DNA of 42,905 bases, taken from positions 1 through 42,905 of the forward strand of contig NZ_LRTR01000643.1 of NCBI RefSeq assembly GCF_001550375.1. The letters are read 5' to 3'. This stretch comes from Streptomyces europaeiscabiei (lineage in GTDB: Bacteria; Actinomycetota; Actinomycetes; Streptomycetales; Streptomycetaceae). A model generated the notes under the pieces. The model ran no database searches. It had not been told where the DNA came from and worked only from the letters and a program-made list of their open reading frames with translations. Of the stretch, positions 1 to 7,785 are shown in pieces. Each line of letters begins with the position of its first letter. The stretch's first letter is position 1. Made by a program: the position numbers and the translations under genes.

Positions 1-76
1 TCAGGTGTCACACCCGGTCAACGACGCAGCCCCTCAACCGGACACACCACCGACGAATGAACCTGACCAAGCACTA

Positions 77-304
77 CTAGTACCCACCCCGCTGCGGCCG
101 CTCCTCGTCGATGACCTGGGTCGAGGGCGGCACCACCACTCGCCTCCGCTTGGCGATGCTGCTGAACGTGGCGACGCCTATCAGCCCGACGATCATGAAG
201 ATGATGCCGACCAGGTCGAGGTTGACCCCCTGCATGTCCCAGTCGGTGGCGAACGTGAGGATGGCCCCCACGGCGATCAGAATGATGCACCCGCCCAGGC
301 CCAT
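77..304 (-). CDS. DUF6458-like small membrane protein
   Basis: A protein of about 75 residues with two hydrophobic segments: one directly after the start (GLGGCIILIAVGAILTFAT) and one from about residue 30 (DLVGIIFMIVGLIGVATF). They are separated by a short acidic loop (DWDMQGVNLD), and a basic tail (KRRR) should face the cytoplasm. The layout matches the small DUF6458 proteins common in Streptomyces; the function is unknown. A TTG five codons upstream keeps the frame open, but the ATG at 304 has a GGAGGGA ribosome-binding site at the right distance, so I start there. It lies about 120 bp downstream of the M18 peptidase gene on the same strand and could share its transcript. Confidence 0.75.
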   Translation of the reverse strand: MGLGGCIILIAVGAILTFATDWDMQGVNLDLVGIIFMIVGLIGVATFSSIAKRRRVVVPPSTQVIDEERPQRGGY

Positions 305-424
305 GAGTGTTCCCTCCAAGTCCGGTCGGGTCGGCCGGTCGTTCCGGTCGTTCGGTCCTACCGGTCGACATCGGGTACCCGGACTGGGCGGTCAGTAACA
401 GCCGTTGAGGGGCGGGTACGGGGG

Positions 425-1723
425 TCAGCCCTCCAGGAACGCCACCAGAGCGTTCGCCAGGAGGTAGGGGTCCTTCGCGCCGCACAGTTCACGGACGCTG
501 TGCATCGACAGGATGGCGACGCCGATGTCGACGGTGCGGATGCCGTGGCGGGCGGCGGTGATGGGGCCGATGGTGGTGCCGCAGGGCATGGAGTTGTTGG
601 AGACGAACGTCTGGAACGGCACACCGGCCTTCTCGCAGGCGGCGGCGAAGACGGCGCGGCCCGAACCGTCCGTGGCGTAACGGTTGTTGACGTTGACCTT
701 GAGGAGTGGGCCGGCGTCCGCGCGCGGGTGGTGCGTCGGGTCGTGGCGCTCCGCGTAGTTGGGGTGGACGGCGTGCCCGGTGTCGGAGGAGAGACAGACC
801 GTGCCGGCGAAGGCCCGCGCCCGGTCCTCGTAGGAGCCGCCGCGGGCGAAGACCGAGCGCTCCAGCACCCCGCCGAGCAGCGGGCCGTCCGCGCCGGTGT
901 CGGACTGGGAGCCGTTCTCCTCGTGGTCGAAGGCGGCGAGGACGGGGATGTACGGGAGCGCGTCCCCGGAGCCGGCGACCGAGGCGAGCGCGGCCGTACC
1001 GGCGTGCACGGAGAGGAGGTTGTCCATGCGGGGACCGGCGAGCAGGTCGTTGTCGCGACCCAGGTACGCGGGGGGCTCGACGGAGTGGGTCATCAGGTCC
1101 CAGCCGGTGACCTCGCCCGCGGGCAGGCCCGCCTCCTCCTCCAGGAAGGCGATGAGATCGCCGTCGCGGACGTCGTCGCCGAGGCCCCAGACGGGCTGGA
1201 GATGACGCTGCTTGTCGAGCTTGAGGCCCTCGGAGGTGACCGTACGGTCGAGGTGGATGGCGAGTTGGGGGACGCGCAGGAGGGGTCTGTCGACGTTGAC
1301 GAGGCGGCTGGTGCCGTCGCGCAGGGAGAGCCGGCCGGCGATGCCGAGGTCGCGGTCGAGCCAGGAGTTGAGCAGCGGGCCGCCGTAGATCTCGACGGCG
1401 ATCTGGCGCCAGCCGTGCGCGCCGCTGTCGGGGCGGGGCTTGACCCGCAGGTTGGGGGAGTCGGTGTGGGCGCCGACGATGCGGAAGGGGGTGTGGGGGG
1501 CGGCGCCCTCCGGCACGTACCAGGCGATGATCGCGCCGCCGCGCAGCACGTACTTGCCGCCCAGCGATCCGTCCCACGCGTCGGTCTCCGAGACCTGTCG
1601 GAAGCCCGCCTTCTCCAGCCGTTCCGCGGCGCTCGCCACCGCGTGGTACGGGGAGGGGCTGCTTGTCAGGAAGGCCATGAGGTCGTCGGTGTGGCCGCGG
1701 TCGAAGCGTGGGGGTGTGCGCAT
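425..1723 (-). CDS. M18 family aminopeptidase (aspartyl aminopeptidase type)
   Basis: Zinc metallopeptidase of clan MH that removes N-terminal, often acidic, residues from peptides in the cytoplasm. About 432 residues, the usual length. Visible family features are the IVGAHTDSPNLR metal-binding motif (about residue 85), the central FDHEENGS segment with the catalytic and metal-binding acids (about 265), LSSDTGHAVHPNY (about 315) and a C-terminal HSVRE histidine. An in-frame GTG three codons upstream (1732) is possible, but AAGGTG just before the ATG at 1723 makes a better ribosome-binding site. It is a stand-alone gene behind the acyl-CoA dehydrogenase, separated from it by two hairpins. The family assignment is secure; the real substrate is not visible. 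Confidence 0.93.
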   Translation of the reverse strand: MRTPPRFDRGHTDDLMAFLTSSPSPYHAVASAAERLEKAGFRQVSETDAWDGSLGGKYVLRGGAIIAWYVPEGAAPHTPFRIVGAHTDSPNLRVKPRPDSGAHGWRQIAVEIYGGPLLNSWLDRDLGIAGRLSLRDGTSRLVNVDRPLLRVPQLAIHLDRTVTSEGLKLDKQRHLQPVWGLGDDVRDGDLIAFLEEEAGLPAGEVTGWDLMTHSVEPPAYLGRDNDLLAGPRMDNLLSVHAGTAALASVAGSGDALPYIPVLAAFDHEENGSQSDTGADGPLLGGVLERSVFARGGSYEDRARAFAGTVCLSSDTGHAVHPNYAERHDPTHHPRADAGPLLKVNVNNRYATDGSGRAVFAAACEKAGVPFQTFVSNNSMPCGTTIGPITAARHGIRTVDIGVAILSMHSVRELCGAKDPYLLANALVAFLEG

Positions 1724-1743
1724 GGGGTTCACCTTAACGACGT

Positions 1744-1782
1744 ACGAGGGCCCGCTCCCGGGGGATGGGAGCGGGCCCTCGT
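1744..1782 (-). terminator. Perfect 16-bp hairpin, distal of two behind the acyl-CoA dehydrogenase gene
   Basis: Positions 1744-1759 are exactly complementary to 1767-1782, with a 7-base loop. There is no U-tract, as is common for Streptomyces terminators. It sits downstream of the leftward dehydrogenase gene and immediately upstream of the M18 gene, so it may insulate the peptidase gene from read-through. Confidence 0.7.
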
Positions 1783-1802
1783 GGTGAGTGCGCGGAGGAA
1801 GG

Positions 1803-1837
1803 GGCGCCGGACGGACGGGCAGGGTCCGTCCGGCGCC
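1803..1837 (-). terminator. Perfect 14-bp hairpin, proximal of two behind the acyl-CoA dehydrogenase gene
   Basis: Positions 1803-1816 pair perfectly with 1824-1837 across a 7-base loop. It begins about 50 bp after the dehydrogenase stop codon and is followed by the second hairpin 20 bp further on, giving a tandem terminator. Confidence 0.7.
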
Positions 1838-1889
1838 ACGAGCGGGACGCGGCCGGGGAGAGGCTGTCCGGAACCCGTGCTTCGCGGGT

Positions 1890-3716
1890 CTAGAACGCCG
1901 ACTCGTCCAGCTCCATCAGGTCCAGCTCGACACCCTCGGAGATCTTGCGGGCGAGGGTGACGCCCGGGAGGACGTTGGCCGCGAAGAACTTCGCCGCCGC
2001 GATCTTGCCGGTGTAGAAGGGCTTGTCCTTCGCGGAGGCCGTCTCCAGCTTCTCGGCGGCGACCGCGGCGCCCCTGAGGAGCAGGTAGCCGACGACCACG
2101 TCACCGGAGGCGAGCAGCAGACGGGTGGTGTTGAGGCCCACCTTGTAGATGTTCTTGACGTCCTGCTCGGTGGCGGCGAGGTCGGTCAGGAGGAGGCCGA
2201 CCATGGACTCCAGCTCGACGGCGGCCTTGGCGAGGTGCTCACGGGCGCCGGCCAGCTGCTCGCCGCCCTCGCCGAGCGCCAGGAACTTCTTGATCTCCTC
2301 GGCGAGGGTGTTCAGCGCGGCGCCCTGGTTGCGGACGATCTTCCGGAAGAAGAAGTCCTGGCCCTGGATCGCGGTGGTGCCCTCGTACAGCGTGTCGATC
2401 TTGGCGTCGCGGATGTACTGCTCGATCGGGTACTCCTGCAGGAAGCCGGAGCCGCCGAAGGTCTGCAGCGACTGGGCGAGCTGCTCGTAGCCCTTCTCGG
2501 AGCCGTAGCCCTTGACGATGGGCAGCAGCAGGTCGTTCAGGGCCTCCAGGGCGGAGAAGTCCTCGCCCGCGGCCTCCTTGACCTGGATCTCGTCCTGGAT
2601 GGAGGCCGTGTAGAGGACCAGCGAGCGCATGCCCTCCGCGTACGCCTTCTGCGTCATCAGCGAGCGGCGGATGTCGGGGTGGTGCGTGATGGTGACCTTG
2701 GGCGCGGTCTTGTCCATGAAGTTCGCCAGGTCGGTGCCCTGGACGCGCTCCTTGGCGTACTCCAGCGCGTTCAGGTAGCCCGTCGACAGCGTGGAGATCG
2801 CCTTCGTGCCGACCATCATGCGGGCGAACTCGATGATGCGGAACATCTGGCGGATGCCGTCGTGCTTGTCGCCGATCAGCCAGCCCTTGGCCGGGTGACG
2901 GTCGCCGAAGGTCATCTCGCAGGTGTTGGAGGCCTTGAGGCCCATCTTGTGCTCGACGTTGGTGGCGTAGGCGCCGTTTCGCTCGCCCAGCTCGCCGGTC
3001 TCGAAGTCGAAGAGGTACTTCGGGACGAGGAAGAGGGACAGGCCCTTGGTGCCGGGGCCGTGGCCCTCGGGGCGGGCGAGGACGTAGTGGAGGATGTTCT
3101 CCTCCATGTCGTGCTCACCGGAGGTGATGAAGCGCTTCACGCCCTCGATGTGCCAGGAGCCGTCCTCCTGCTGGATCGCCTTGGTGCGCCCGGCGCCCAC
3201 GTCCGAGCCGGCGTCGGGCTCGGTGAGCACCATGGTCGAACCCCAGGTCCGCTCCACGGCGATCTGGGCGATCTTCTTCTGTACGTCGTTGCCCTCGTCG
3301 TAGAGGATGCCGGCGAACGCCGGGCCGGAGGCGTACATCCACACGGCCGGGTTCGCGCCGAGCAGCAGCTCCGCGTAGGACCAGATCAGGGAGCGCGGCG
3401 CGGTGGTGCCGCCGATCTCCTCGGGCAGGCCGAGCCGCCAGTACTCGGAGTCCATGAAGGCCTTGTAGCTCTTCTTGAACGAGGCCGGTACCGGAGCGGT
3501 GTTCGTCTCCGGGTCGAAGACCGGCGGGTTGCGGTCGGCATCCGTGAAGGACTCCGCCAGCTCGTTCTCGGCGAGACGGGCCAGCTCCTCCAGGATGCTC
3601 TTGGCCGTGTCCGTGTCCATCTCCGCGAACGGGCCGGTGCCGTACAGCTTGTCGCGCCCGAGCACCTCGAAGAGGTTGAACTCGATGTCGCGGAGATTCG
3701 ACTTGTAGTGCCCCAT
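1890..3716 (-). CDS. Acyl-CoA dehydrogenase, long (DmdC-like) type
   Basis: FAD-dependent enzyme introducing the alpha-beta double bond in an acyl-CoA (first step of beta-oxidation or a related pathway). At 608 residues it is longer than the usual 380-400, because it has an extra N-terminal helical part and a C-terminal extension, as in the DmdC-like class. The central domain has the FAD/substrate signature [10 protein letters not shown] (about residue 165), and the family's catalytic glutamate is in [13 protein letters not shown] (about 440). The ATG at 3716 is the only sensible start. Monocistronic: tandem hairpins follow, and it is divergent from the SseB-like gene. Two TACC-type operator-like sites lie just upstream. 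The acyl substrate cannot be read from the sequence. Confidence 0.93.
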   Translation of the reverse strand: MGHYKSNLRDIEFNLFEVLGRDKLYGTGPFAEMDTDTAKSILEELARLAENELAESFTDADRNPPVFDPETNTAPVPASFKKSYKAFMDSEYWRLGLPEEIGGTTAPRSLIWSYAELLLGANPAVWMYASGPAFAGILYDEGNDVQKKIAQIAVERTWGSTMVLTEPDAGSDVGAGRTKAIQQEDGSWHIEGVKRFITSGEHDMEENILHYVLARPEGHGPGTKGLSLFLVPKYLFDFETGELGERNGAYATNVEHKMGLKASNTCEMTFGDRHPAKGWLIGDKHDGIRQMFRIIEFARMMVGTKAISTLSTGYLNALEYAKERVQGTDLANFMDKTAPKVTITHHPDIRRSLMTQKAYAEGMRSLVLYTASIQDEIQVKEAAGEDFSALEALNDLLLPIVKGYGSEKGYEQLAQSLQTFGGSGFLQEYPIEQYIRDAKIDTLYEGTTAIQGQDFFFRKIVRNQGAALNTLAEEIKKFLALGEGGEQLAGAREHLAKAAVELESMVGLLLTDLAATEQDVKNIYKVGLNTTRLLLASGDVVVGYLLLRGAAVAAEKLETASAKDKPFYTGKIAAAKFFAANVLPGVTLARKISEGVELDLMELDESAF

Positions 3717-3772
3717 GGCGACGGCTCCGTAAGAGAGATCGGCGAGGCACTGGATCCTCGCGCTAGTTCACA

Positions 3773-3815
3773 TACCAACGAGTAGCTTCTATGTCGATGA
3801 TGCTACCCATCGGTA
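3773..3815 (-). promoter_or_regulatory. Pair of TACC-N4-GGTA operator-like sites upstream of the acyl-CoA dehydrogenase
   Basis: TACCAACGAGTA (3773-3784) and TACCCATCGGTA (3804-3815) are related half-palindromes. The second is a perfect TACC-N4-GGTA; the first has one arm changed. Their starts are 31 bp apart, about three helical turns, in the 98 bp before the dehydrogenase start. Paired, same-face sites suggest binding by a dimeric repressor (TetR-like regulators commonly control such genes). The regulator itself is not in the window. Confidence 0.45.
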
Positions 3816-3865
3816 ATAAGAAGCAACCCCGAGCGGTCCATCTGTGACTGGTTACGCTTTGCCGC

Positions 3866-4360
3866 ATGTACGGCTACGACCAGAGCGCCGGTTCCCAGCA
3901 GCAGTACGCCCCGCCGCCGCAGCAGCAGATGCCCGGGCAGATGCCCGGCGGCCAGATGGGGGGCGGTTACGGGCAGCAGGCACCGCTGTACCCGGAGCCG
4001 TCCCCGCCCTCCCTCGCGGACGCCGTGCGGGCCTTCACCACCGGGCAGCTGGCGGCGGAGGACTTCCAGCAGGTCTTCGCGACGTCCAAGGTGTACTGCC
4101 CGCGCGGTGACAACCCCGGGTTCCTGGCGCTGCACAACACGCAGCAGCCGGTGATCCCGATGTTCACCTCGCTCAAGGAGCTCCGCCGGTACGCGGGCAA
4201 GGAGTCCAAGTACTTCGTGATCACCGGTGCGGAGGTGATCGATCTGCTGCCGACCGGGTACGGCTTCGTCCTGGACATGGAGGGGGAGCACCGGATGGTG
4301 TTCGACGCGAAGGCCGTGGAGCAGATGGTGGAGTTCGCGATGCGGCGGATGTACGGGTAG
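3866..4360 (+). CDS. SseB-family protein with Q/G/P-rich N-terminus
   Basis: 164 residues. The first 45 or so are low complexity, rich in Gln, Gly, Pro and Met (QQQMPGQMPGGQMGGG), likely disordered. The rest is a compact domain: LADAVRAFTTGQLAAEDFQQVFATSKVYCPRGD, then IPMFTSLKELRRYAGKESKYFVITGAEVIDLLPTGYG split by short loops, matching the SseB N-terminal domain seen in many actinobacterial cytosolic proteins. Biochemical role unknown; in enterobacteria SseB is linked to rhodanese activity or type III secretion, which should not be transferred here. Start ATG 3866; the ribosome-binding site is weak. Divergent from the dehydrogenase gene. Confidence 0.8.
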   Translation: MYGYDQSAGSQQQYAPPPQQQMPGQMPGGQMGGGYGQQAPLYPEPSPPSLADAVRAFTTGQLAAEDFQQVFATSKVYCPRGDNPGFLALHNTQQPVIPMFTSLKELRRYAGKESKYFVITGAEVIDLLPTGYGFVLDMEGEHRMVFDAKAVEQMVEFAMRRMYG

Positions 4361-4431
4361 CTCCGCCGGTCGGGCCGGGTCCGGGGCGGGGTGGCGGGTT
4401 GCGGTTCGTTGCGGGGTGCGGGTGGTCCGTG

Positions 4432-4466
4432 GTCGCTCGCGCGGTTCCCCGCGCCCCCTGGGTGGG
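4432..4466. repeat. Dispersed GC-rich intergenic repeat (C/GCGCGGTTCCCCGCGCCCC type)
   Basis: The 322-bp gap between the SseB-like and pirin genes contains a GCGCGG/CCGCGC hairpin with loop TTCC followed by a C-run. From memory, near-identical sequences (CGCGCAGTTCCCCGCGCCC) are scattered behind many Streptomyces genes. No gene is seen in the gap; the remainder is G-rich and featureless until the pirin promoter. Confidence 0.5.
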
Positions 4467-4639
4467 CCGCCGCTGGCCCATGGGGTTTGCTGAACCGTTT
4501 CTTCCGGGCCTGTCGGTCCCCTACTGTTCGCCGGTGACCGAGATTGATCTCGCCGCTGGTCCTCCGTGGCCGGCGGCGTTCTGTTGCCCCGACCGCGAGG
4601 GAATGAGATGCGGGCTGTCTGCTGTTGGGACTGGCAGGA

Positions 4640-4655
4640 AGTTCAATAGTCAACT
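4640..4655 (+). promoter_or_regulatory. AGTT-N8-AACT imperfect palindrome before the pirin gene
   Basis: A 16-bp AT-rich imperfect palindrome (AGTTCAATAGTCAACT) in otherwise GC-rich DNA, 27 bp before the pirin start and just ahead of its AAGGAGG ribosome-binding site. The spacing and composition fit a MarR-type operator overlapping a promoter. The regulator is not identified. Confidence 0.4.
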
Positions 4656-4682
4656 AAACTGAGCGCACAAGGAGGTACCGAC

Positions 4683-5654
4683 ATGCCCGCAGTGACCGTC
4701 GAGAACCCGCTGACCCTGCCCCGTGTCGCCGCACCGACCGACGCGGTGGCCCGTCCGGTGCTCACCGTGACGACCGCGCCCAGTGGTTTCGAGGGCGAGG
4801 GCTTCCCGGTCCGCCGTGCGTTCGCCGGGATCAACTACCGCCACCTCGACCCGTTCATCATGATGGACCAGATGGGTGAGGTGGACTACGCGCCGGGAGA
4901 GCCGAAGGGCACCCCCTGGCACCCCCACCGCGGCTTCGAGACCGTCACCTACATCATCGACGGGATCTTCGACCACCAGGACAGCCAGGGCGGTGGCGGC
5001 ACCATCACCAACGGCGACACCCAGTGGATGACGGCCGGCTCGGGCCTCCTCCACATCGAGGCGCCGCCGGAGTCCCTCGTCATGTCCGGCGGTCTCTTCC
5101 ACGGCATCCAGCTGTGGGTGAACCTCCCGGCCAGGGACAAGATGATGGCCCCGAGGTACCAGGACATCCGCGGCGGTCAGGTCCAGCTGCTCACCACACC
5201 CGACGGCGGCGCGCTCCTGCGCGTCATCGCCGGTGAGCTGGACGGCCACGAGGGGCCGGGCATCACCCACACCCCGATCACCCTGCTCCACGCGACCGTC
5301 GCGCCGGGCGCGGAGATCACCCTGCCGTGGCGCGAGGACTTCAACGCCCTCGCGTACGTCCTCGGCGGGCGCGGCACCGTCGGTGCGGACCGGCGTCCGA
5401 TCCAGCTCGGCCAGACGGCGGTCTTCGGCGCGGGCTCCTCGATCACCTTCCGTGCGGACGAGCAGCAGGACTCCAACGCCCCCGACCTGGAGATCGTGCT
5501 CCTCGGCGGGCAGCCGATCCGTGAGCCCATGGCCCACTACGGCCCGTTCGTCATGAACACCCGCGACGAGCTGCAGCAGGCGTTCGAGGACTTCCAGAAG
5601 GGGCGGCTGGGGACGATCCCGGCGGTTCACGGGATGACCCCCGAAGGCCTGTAG
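4683..5654 (+). CDS. Pirin family protein
   Basis: 323-residue bicupin of the pirin family. The N-terminal cupin shows the metal-binding pattern HPHRGFETVTYI (about residue 80), followed by GSGLLHIEAPPES and the family segment GIQLWVNLPARDKMMAPRYQDI (in two pieces). The C-terminal cupin starts near LLHATVAPGAEITLPW. Bacterial pirins bind Fe and some have quercetin 2,3-dioxygenase activity, while others modulate metabolic enzymes; which applies here cannot be told. Start ATG 4683 follows a strong AAGGAGG site. Single gene with its own promoter region and a following terminator hairpin. Confidence 0.92.
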   Translation: MPAVTVENPLTLPRVAAPTDAVARPVLTVTTAPSGFEGEGFPVRRAFAGINYRHLDPFIMMDQMGEVDYAPGEPKGTPWHPHRGFETVTYIIDGIFDHQDSQGGGGTITNGDTQWMTAGSGLLHIEAPPESLVMSGGLFHGIQLWVNLPARDKMMAPRYQDIRGGQVQLLTTPDGGALLRVIAGELDGHEGPGITHTPITLLHATVAPGAEITLPWREDFNALAYVLGGRGTVGADRRPIQLGQTAVFGAGSSITFRADEQQDSNAPDLEIVLLGGQPIREPMAHYGPFVMNTRDELQQAFEDFQKGRLGTIPAVHGMTPEGL

Positions 5655-5672
5655 GTCCGCGGCGAAGCTCAG

Positions 5673-5711
5673 GAAAGCCCCGTCCGCACGTCACACGTGG
5701 ACGGGGCTTTC
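5673..5711 (+). terminator. Rho-independent-type terminator after the pirin gene
   Basis: GAAAGCCCCGTCC (5673-5685) is perfectly complementary to GGACGGGGCTTTC (5699-5711), closing on a 13-base loop and running into TTTCTT. It starts 18 bp after the pirin stop codon. Confidence 0.85.
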
Positions 5712-5821
5712 TTCCGCGCGTTCCGTACTCGGTGGAGCGTGCGCCGCCAAAGGTGGCGAAGGCGGCAAAGGCTGCCCATCTTCTCCGATCGGGCTACGGG
5801 AAGTGGTCCGGGTTCACTGCC

Positions 5822-6031
5822 TTTCGGGTGATCATGACCACCCGAAAATGACTGGATCGGTCATCTTCCCCCCACGTAGGTTCTGGCATGTACACCCGGT
5901 CGGCTGACCTCCGGAACGGGTGGCTCTCAGGGGGAGATCAGTACTCGGATCACGCCTTGGCCTGTGGCCAGGGCGTGATTCGGTGTGCCCGCTGCCCTCG
6001 CCGTACGAACAGGGGAACGGGGAGAGAAGAC
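5822..6031 (+). promoter_or_regulatory. Structured leader region upstream of the small ORF and glycosyltransferase
   Basis: About 210 bp without a recognisable gene but dense in symmetry. TTTCGGGTG/CACCCGAAA arms (5822-5830 with 5839-5847) abut a second palindrome, ATGAC-N7-GTCAT (5848-5864). Further on, 5904-5912 can pair with 5933-5941, and 5949-5962 pairs with 5966-5979 in a 14-bp stem with a 3-base loop. The first two look like DNA operators around a promoter; the last two look like RNA structures in a 5' leader. No known riboswitch signature is recognised. Confidence 0.45.
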
Positions 6032-6097
6032 ATGGGCAGAGTGCTTGATGACAGGGGATTCCGCCGCCCGGACGCCCCCGGATCCCCGGTCGCTTGA
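6032..6097 (+). CDS. Possible 21-residue upstream ORF (leader peptide)
   Basis: ATG at 6032 with GGGGAGAG at ribosome-binding distance, encoding MGRVLDDRGFRRPDAPG followed by SPVA and a TGA. It ends 32 bp before the glycosyltransferase start and follows the 14-bp stem-loop. The ribosome-binding site is better than that of the downstream gene, which suggests a translated leader ORF. It is too short to judge by composition, so real expression is an inference. Confidence 0.4.
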   Translation: MGRVLDDRGFRRPDAPGSPVA

Positions 6098-6129
6098 GTA
6101 GCCATGCTCCGCTGCCTCTGATATCCCGC

Positions 6130-7632
6130 ATGGCCGTCACGGCCGTCACGGCCGTCACGGCCGTCACCACTGCCTGCTCGGCGGCTGTGGCCGTGGTGCG
6201 GCGTCTGCCGCTCTGGGCGGTCCCGACGGGGTGGACTCTCGCGCTCGGCCTGTGGGGGCTGTCCCGGCAGCACACCGTGTGGCGGGACGAGGCGGCGACC
6301 TGGCAGGTGGCGCGGCGGTCGGCCGCCGACATCTGGCACATGCTGGGGCAGGTCGATGTCGTCCACGGGTTCTACTACCTGCTGATGCACGGTCTCTTCG
6401 AGTGCTTCGGACCCGGCACGACGACCCTGCGGCTGCCCTCGGTGCTGGCCATGGCGGTCGCGGCCGCCTGTGTGACGGTCATCGGCCGCCGACTGGCCGA
6501 GGCCTGGGCGGGCCTGGGGGGCGGACTGGCGTTCGGGCTGCTGCCGGCCGTGCAGTTCCATCTCCAGGAGGGCCGCCCGTACGCGCTGATCGCGGCGGGC
6601 GCGGGCATCTCGACGCTGCTGCTGGTCACCGTGCTCCAGCGGGAGCGGGGCGGCCGAGGGGGGCACCGGGCGGGCTGCTGGGCGGGGTACGGGGCCGCGA
6701 TCCTGGTGTGCGGGCTGTTGAACTGGCTGTCGTTGCTGATCGTGCCCGCGCATGCGGCGACCCTGGCGTGGACGGGGGCGTCGCGGGCGGCATGGGCACG
6801 CTGGGCGGCGGCCTCGGTGGTCGCGACGGCGAGTGTCCTGCCGTTGGTCCTGTTCAGCCGGCGGCAGTCCGGCCAGGTGTCCTGGATACCGCCGCTGACC
6901 TGGCACATGATGATCGGCCCGGCGATTGTGCTGACGATCGGCGGCCTCGGAGCCCTGCTGAACCGGCCGCGGGCGGGGCGGCTGTCGGTGGCGGCCGTCG
7001 CACTGCCGCTGTTGGCGGTGCCGCAGGTCGGTCTGCTCGGCCTCTCCCTGTTCCGCCCCCTGTTCCTGGAACGCTACGTCCTCTTCAGCATGCTCGGGCT
7101 GGCGCTTCTGATCGGGGCGGCCCTGAGCGTGGCGGTAGGGGCCGTCCGGCCGCGGTTCCCGAGGGCGTCGACGTGGCTCGTCCCGGTGGTGGTCGCCGTC
7201 GCGGTGGTGGCGCTGTTGCCGCAGTCGCTGGCCAAACGGTCCCCCGCCAGCCGCGTCGACGACGTCCTCGCGACCGCCGAGGACGTGCGACGCCTGAAGC
7301 AGCCCGGCGACGCGGTGCTCTTCGCGCCGTCGGCCCGGCGCGACACCGCGCTGGTCTCCCCCGACGACTTCGCCGGGCTGCGGGACATCGCGCTGGCGCG
7401 GAGTCCCACGCTGTCCGGGACGCTGAAGGGGGTGGAGGCGGATCCGGCCCGGATACGGGCCGCGATGCTGGCGGAGCGGCGCATCCTGCTGATCACCGAC
7501 GCGCCCGGCGTGGCCCGGCCGCTGACGGGGGGACGGGACGAGGTGAAGGCCGCCGTGCTGAAGAGGTACTTCACCGTGGTGGCGGACGAGCGGACCCATG
7601 GGCGGCGGCTGATCGTGTACGAGCGGCTCTGA
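6130..7632 (+). CDS. Polytopic membrane glycosyltransferase (GT-C / ArnT-like)
   Basis: About 500 residues with roughly ten hydrophobic segments. The first extracytoplasmic loop carries the pattern LSRQHTVWRDEAATWQVARR: an Asp-Glu after the first membrane segment is typical of GT-C enzymes using polyprenyl-phosphate sugars. The following VDVVHGFYYLLMHGLFECFGPGTTTLRLPS also fits the family. The C-terminal 130 residues are a soluble extracytoplasmic domain. I start at ATG 6130 rather than the upstream in-frame TTG (6094). Codons 2-13 are four 9-bp repeats (GCCGTCACG, 6133-6168) encoding (AVT)4, so N-terminal length may vary between strains. The sugar and acceptor are unknown; cell-wall glycopolymer modification is likely. 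Confidence 0.8.
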   Translation: MAVTAVTAVTAVTTACSAAVAVVRRLPLWAVPTGWTLALGLWGLSRQHTVWRDEAATWQVARRSAADIWHMLGQVDVVHGFYYLLMHGLFECFGPGTTTLRLPSVLAMAVAAACVTVIGRRLAEAWAGLGGGLAFGLLPAVQFHLQEGRPYALIAAGAGISTLLLVTVLQRERGGRGGHRAGCWAGYGAAILVCGLLNWLSLLIVPAHAATLAWTGASRAAWARWAAASVVATASVLPLVLFSRRQSGQVSWIPPLTWHMMIGPAIVLTIGGLGALLNRPRAGRLSVAAVALPLLAVPQVGLLGLSLFRPLFLERYVLFSMLGLALLIGAALSVAVGAVRPRFPRASTWLVPVVVAVAVVALLPQSLAKRSPASRVDDVLATAEDVRRLKQPGDAVLFAPSARRDTALVSPDDFAGLRDIALARSPTLSGTLKGVEADPARIRAAMLAERRILLITDAPGVARPLTGGRDEVKAAVLKRYFTVVADERTHGRRLIVYERL

Positions 7633-7721
7633 CCGGGGTGGTGCGCCGCCTATGGGGGCGGTGAGGGTGACGTCTGACGCGTTCGGCGGCGGCGGTCGCT
7701 GGACTCCGGTACGGTGCGACG

Positions 7722-7760
7722 AGGCCCGAAGCCGCAACTTCGATTTGCGACTTCGGGCCT
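7722..7760. terminator. Bidirectional terminator between convergent genes
   Basis: AGGCCCGAAG (7722-7731) pairs with CTTCGGGCCT (7751-7760); after one mismatch CGCAA pairs with TTGCG, leaving a 7-base loop. It lies between the rightward glycosyltransferase and the leftward BRO-N gene and can serve both. Confidence 0.75.
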
Positions 7761-7785
7761 GTCTCATGAGGGCTCCGCCACGGCT

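Noticed and set aside
5..1960. A 651-residue rightward open frame antisense to the M18 gene
   Set aside because: Its Val/Gly/Asp-rich composition is the mirror of GC-biased codons of the real leftward genes; no domain, no ribosome-binding site.
1788..3785. A 665-residue rightward frame antisense to the acyl-CoA dehydrogenase
   Set aside because: Same antisense artefact; the dehydrogenase motifs on the other strand are unambiguous. Similar long antisense frames over 10164-12299, 13032-14789, 22199-24106, 30829-32223, 36259-37674, 37617-39227 and 39850-41385 were dismissed for the same reason.
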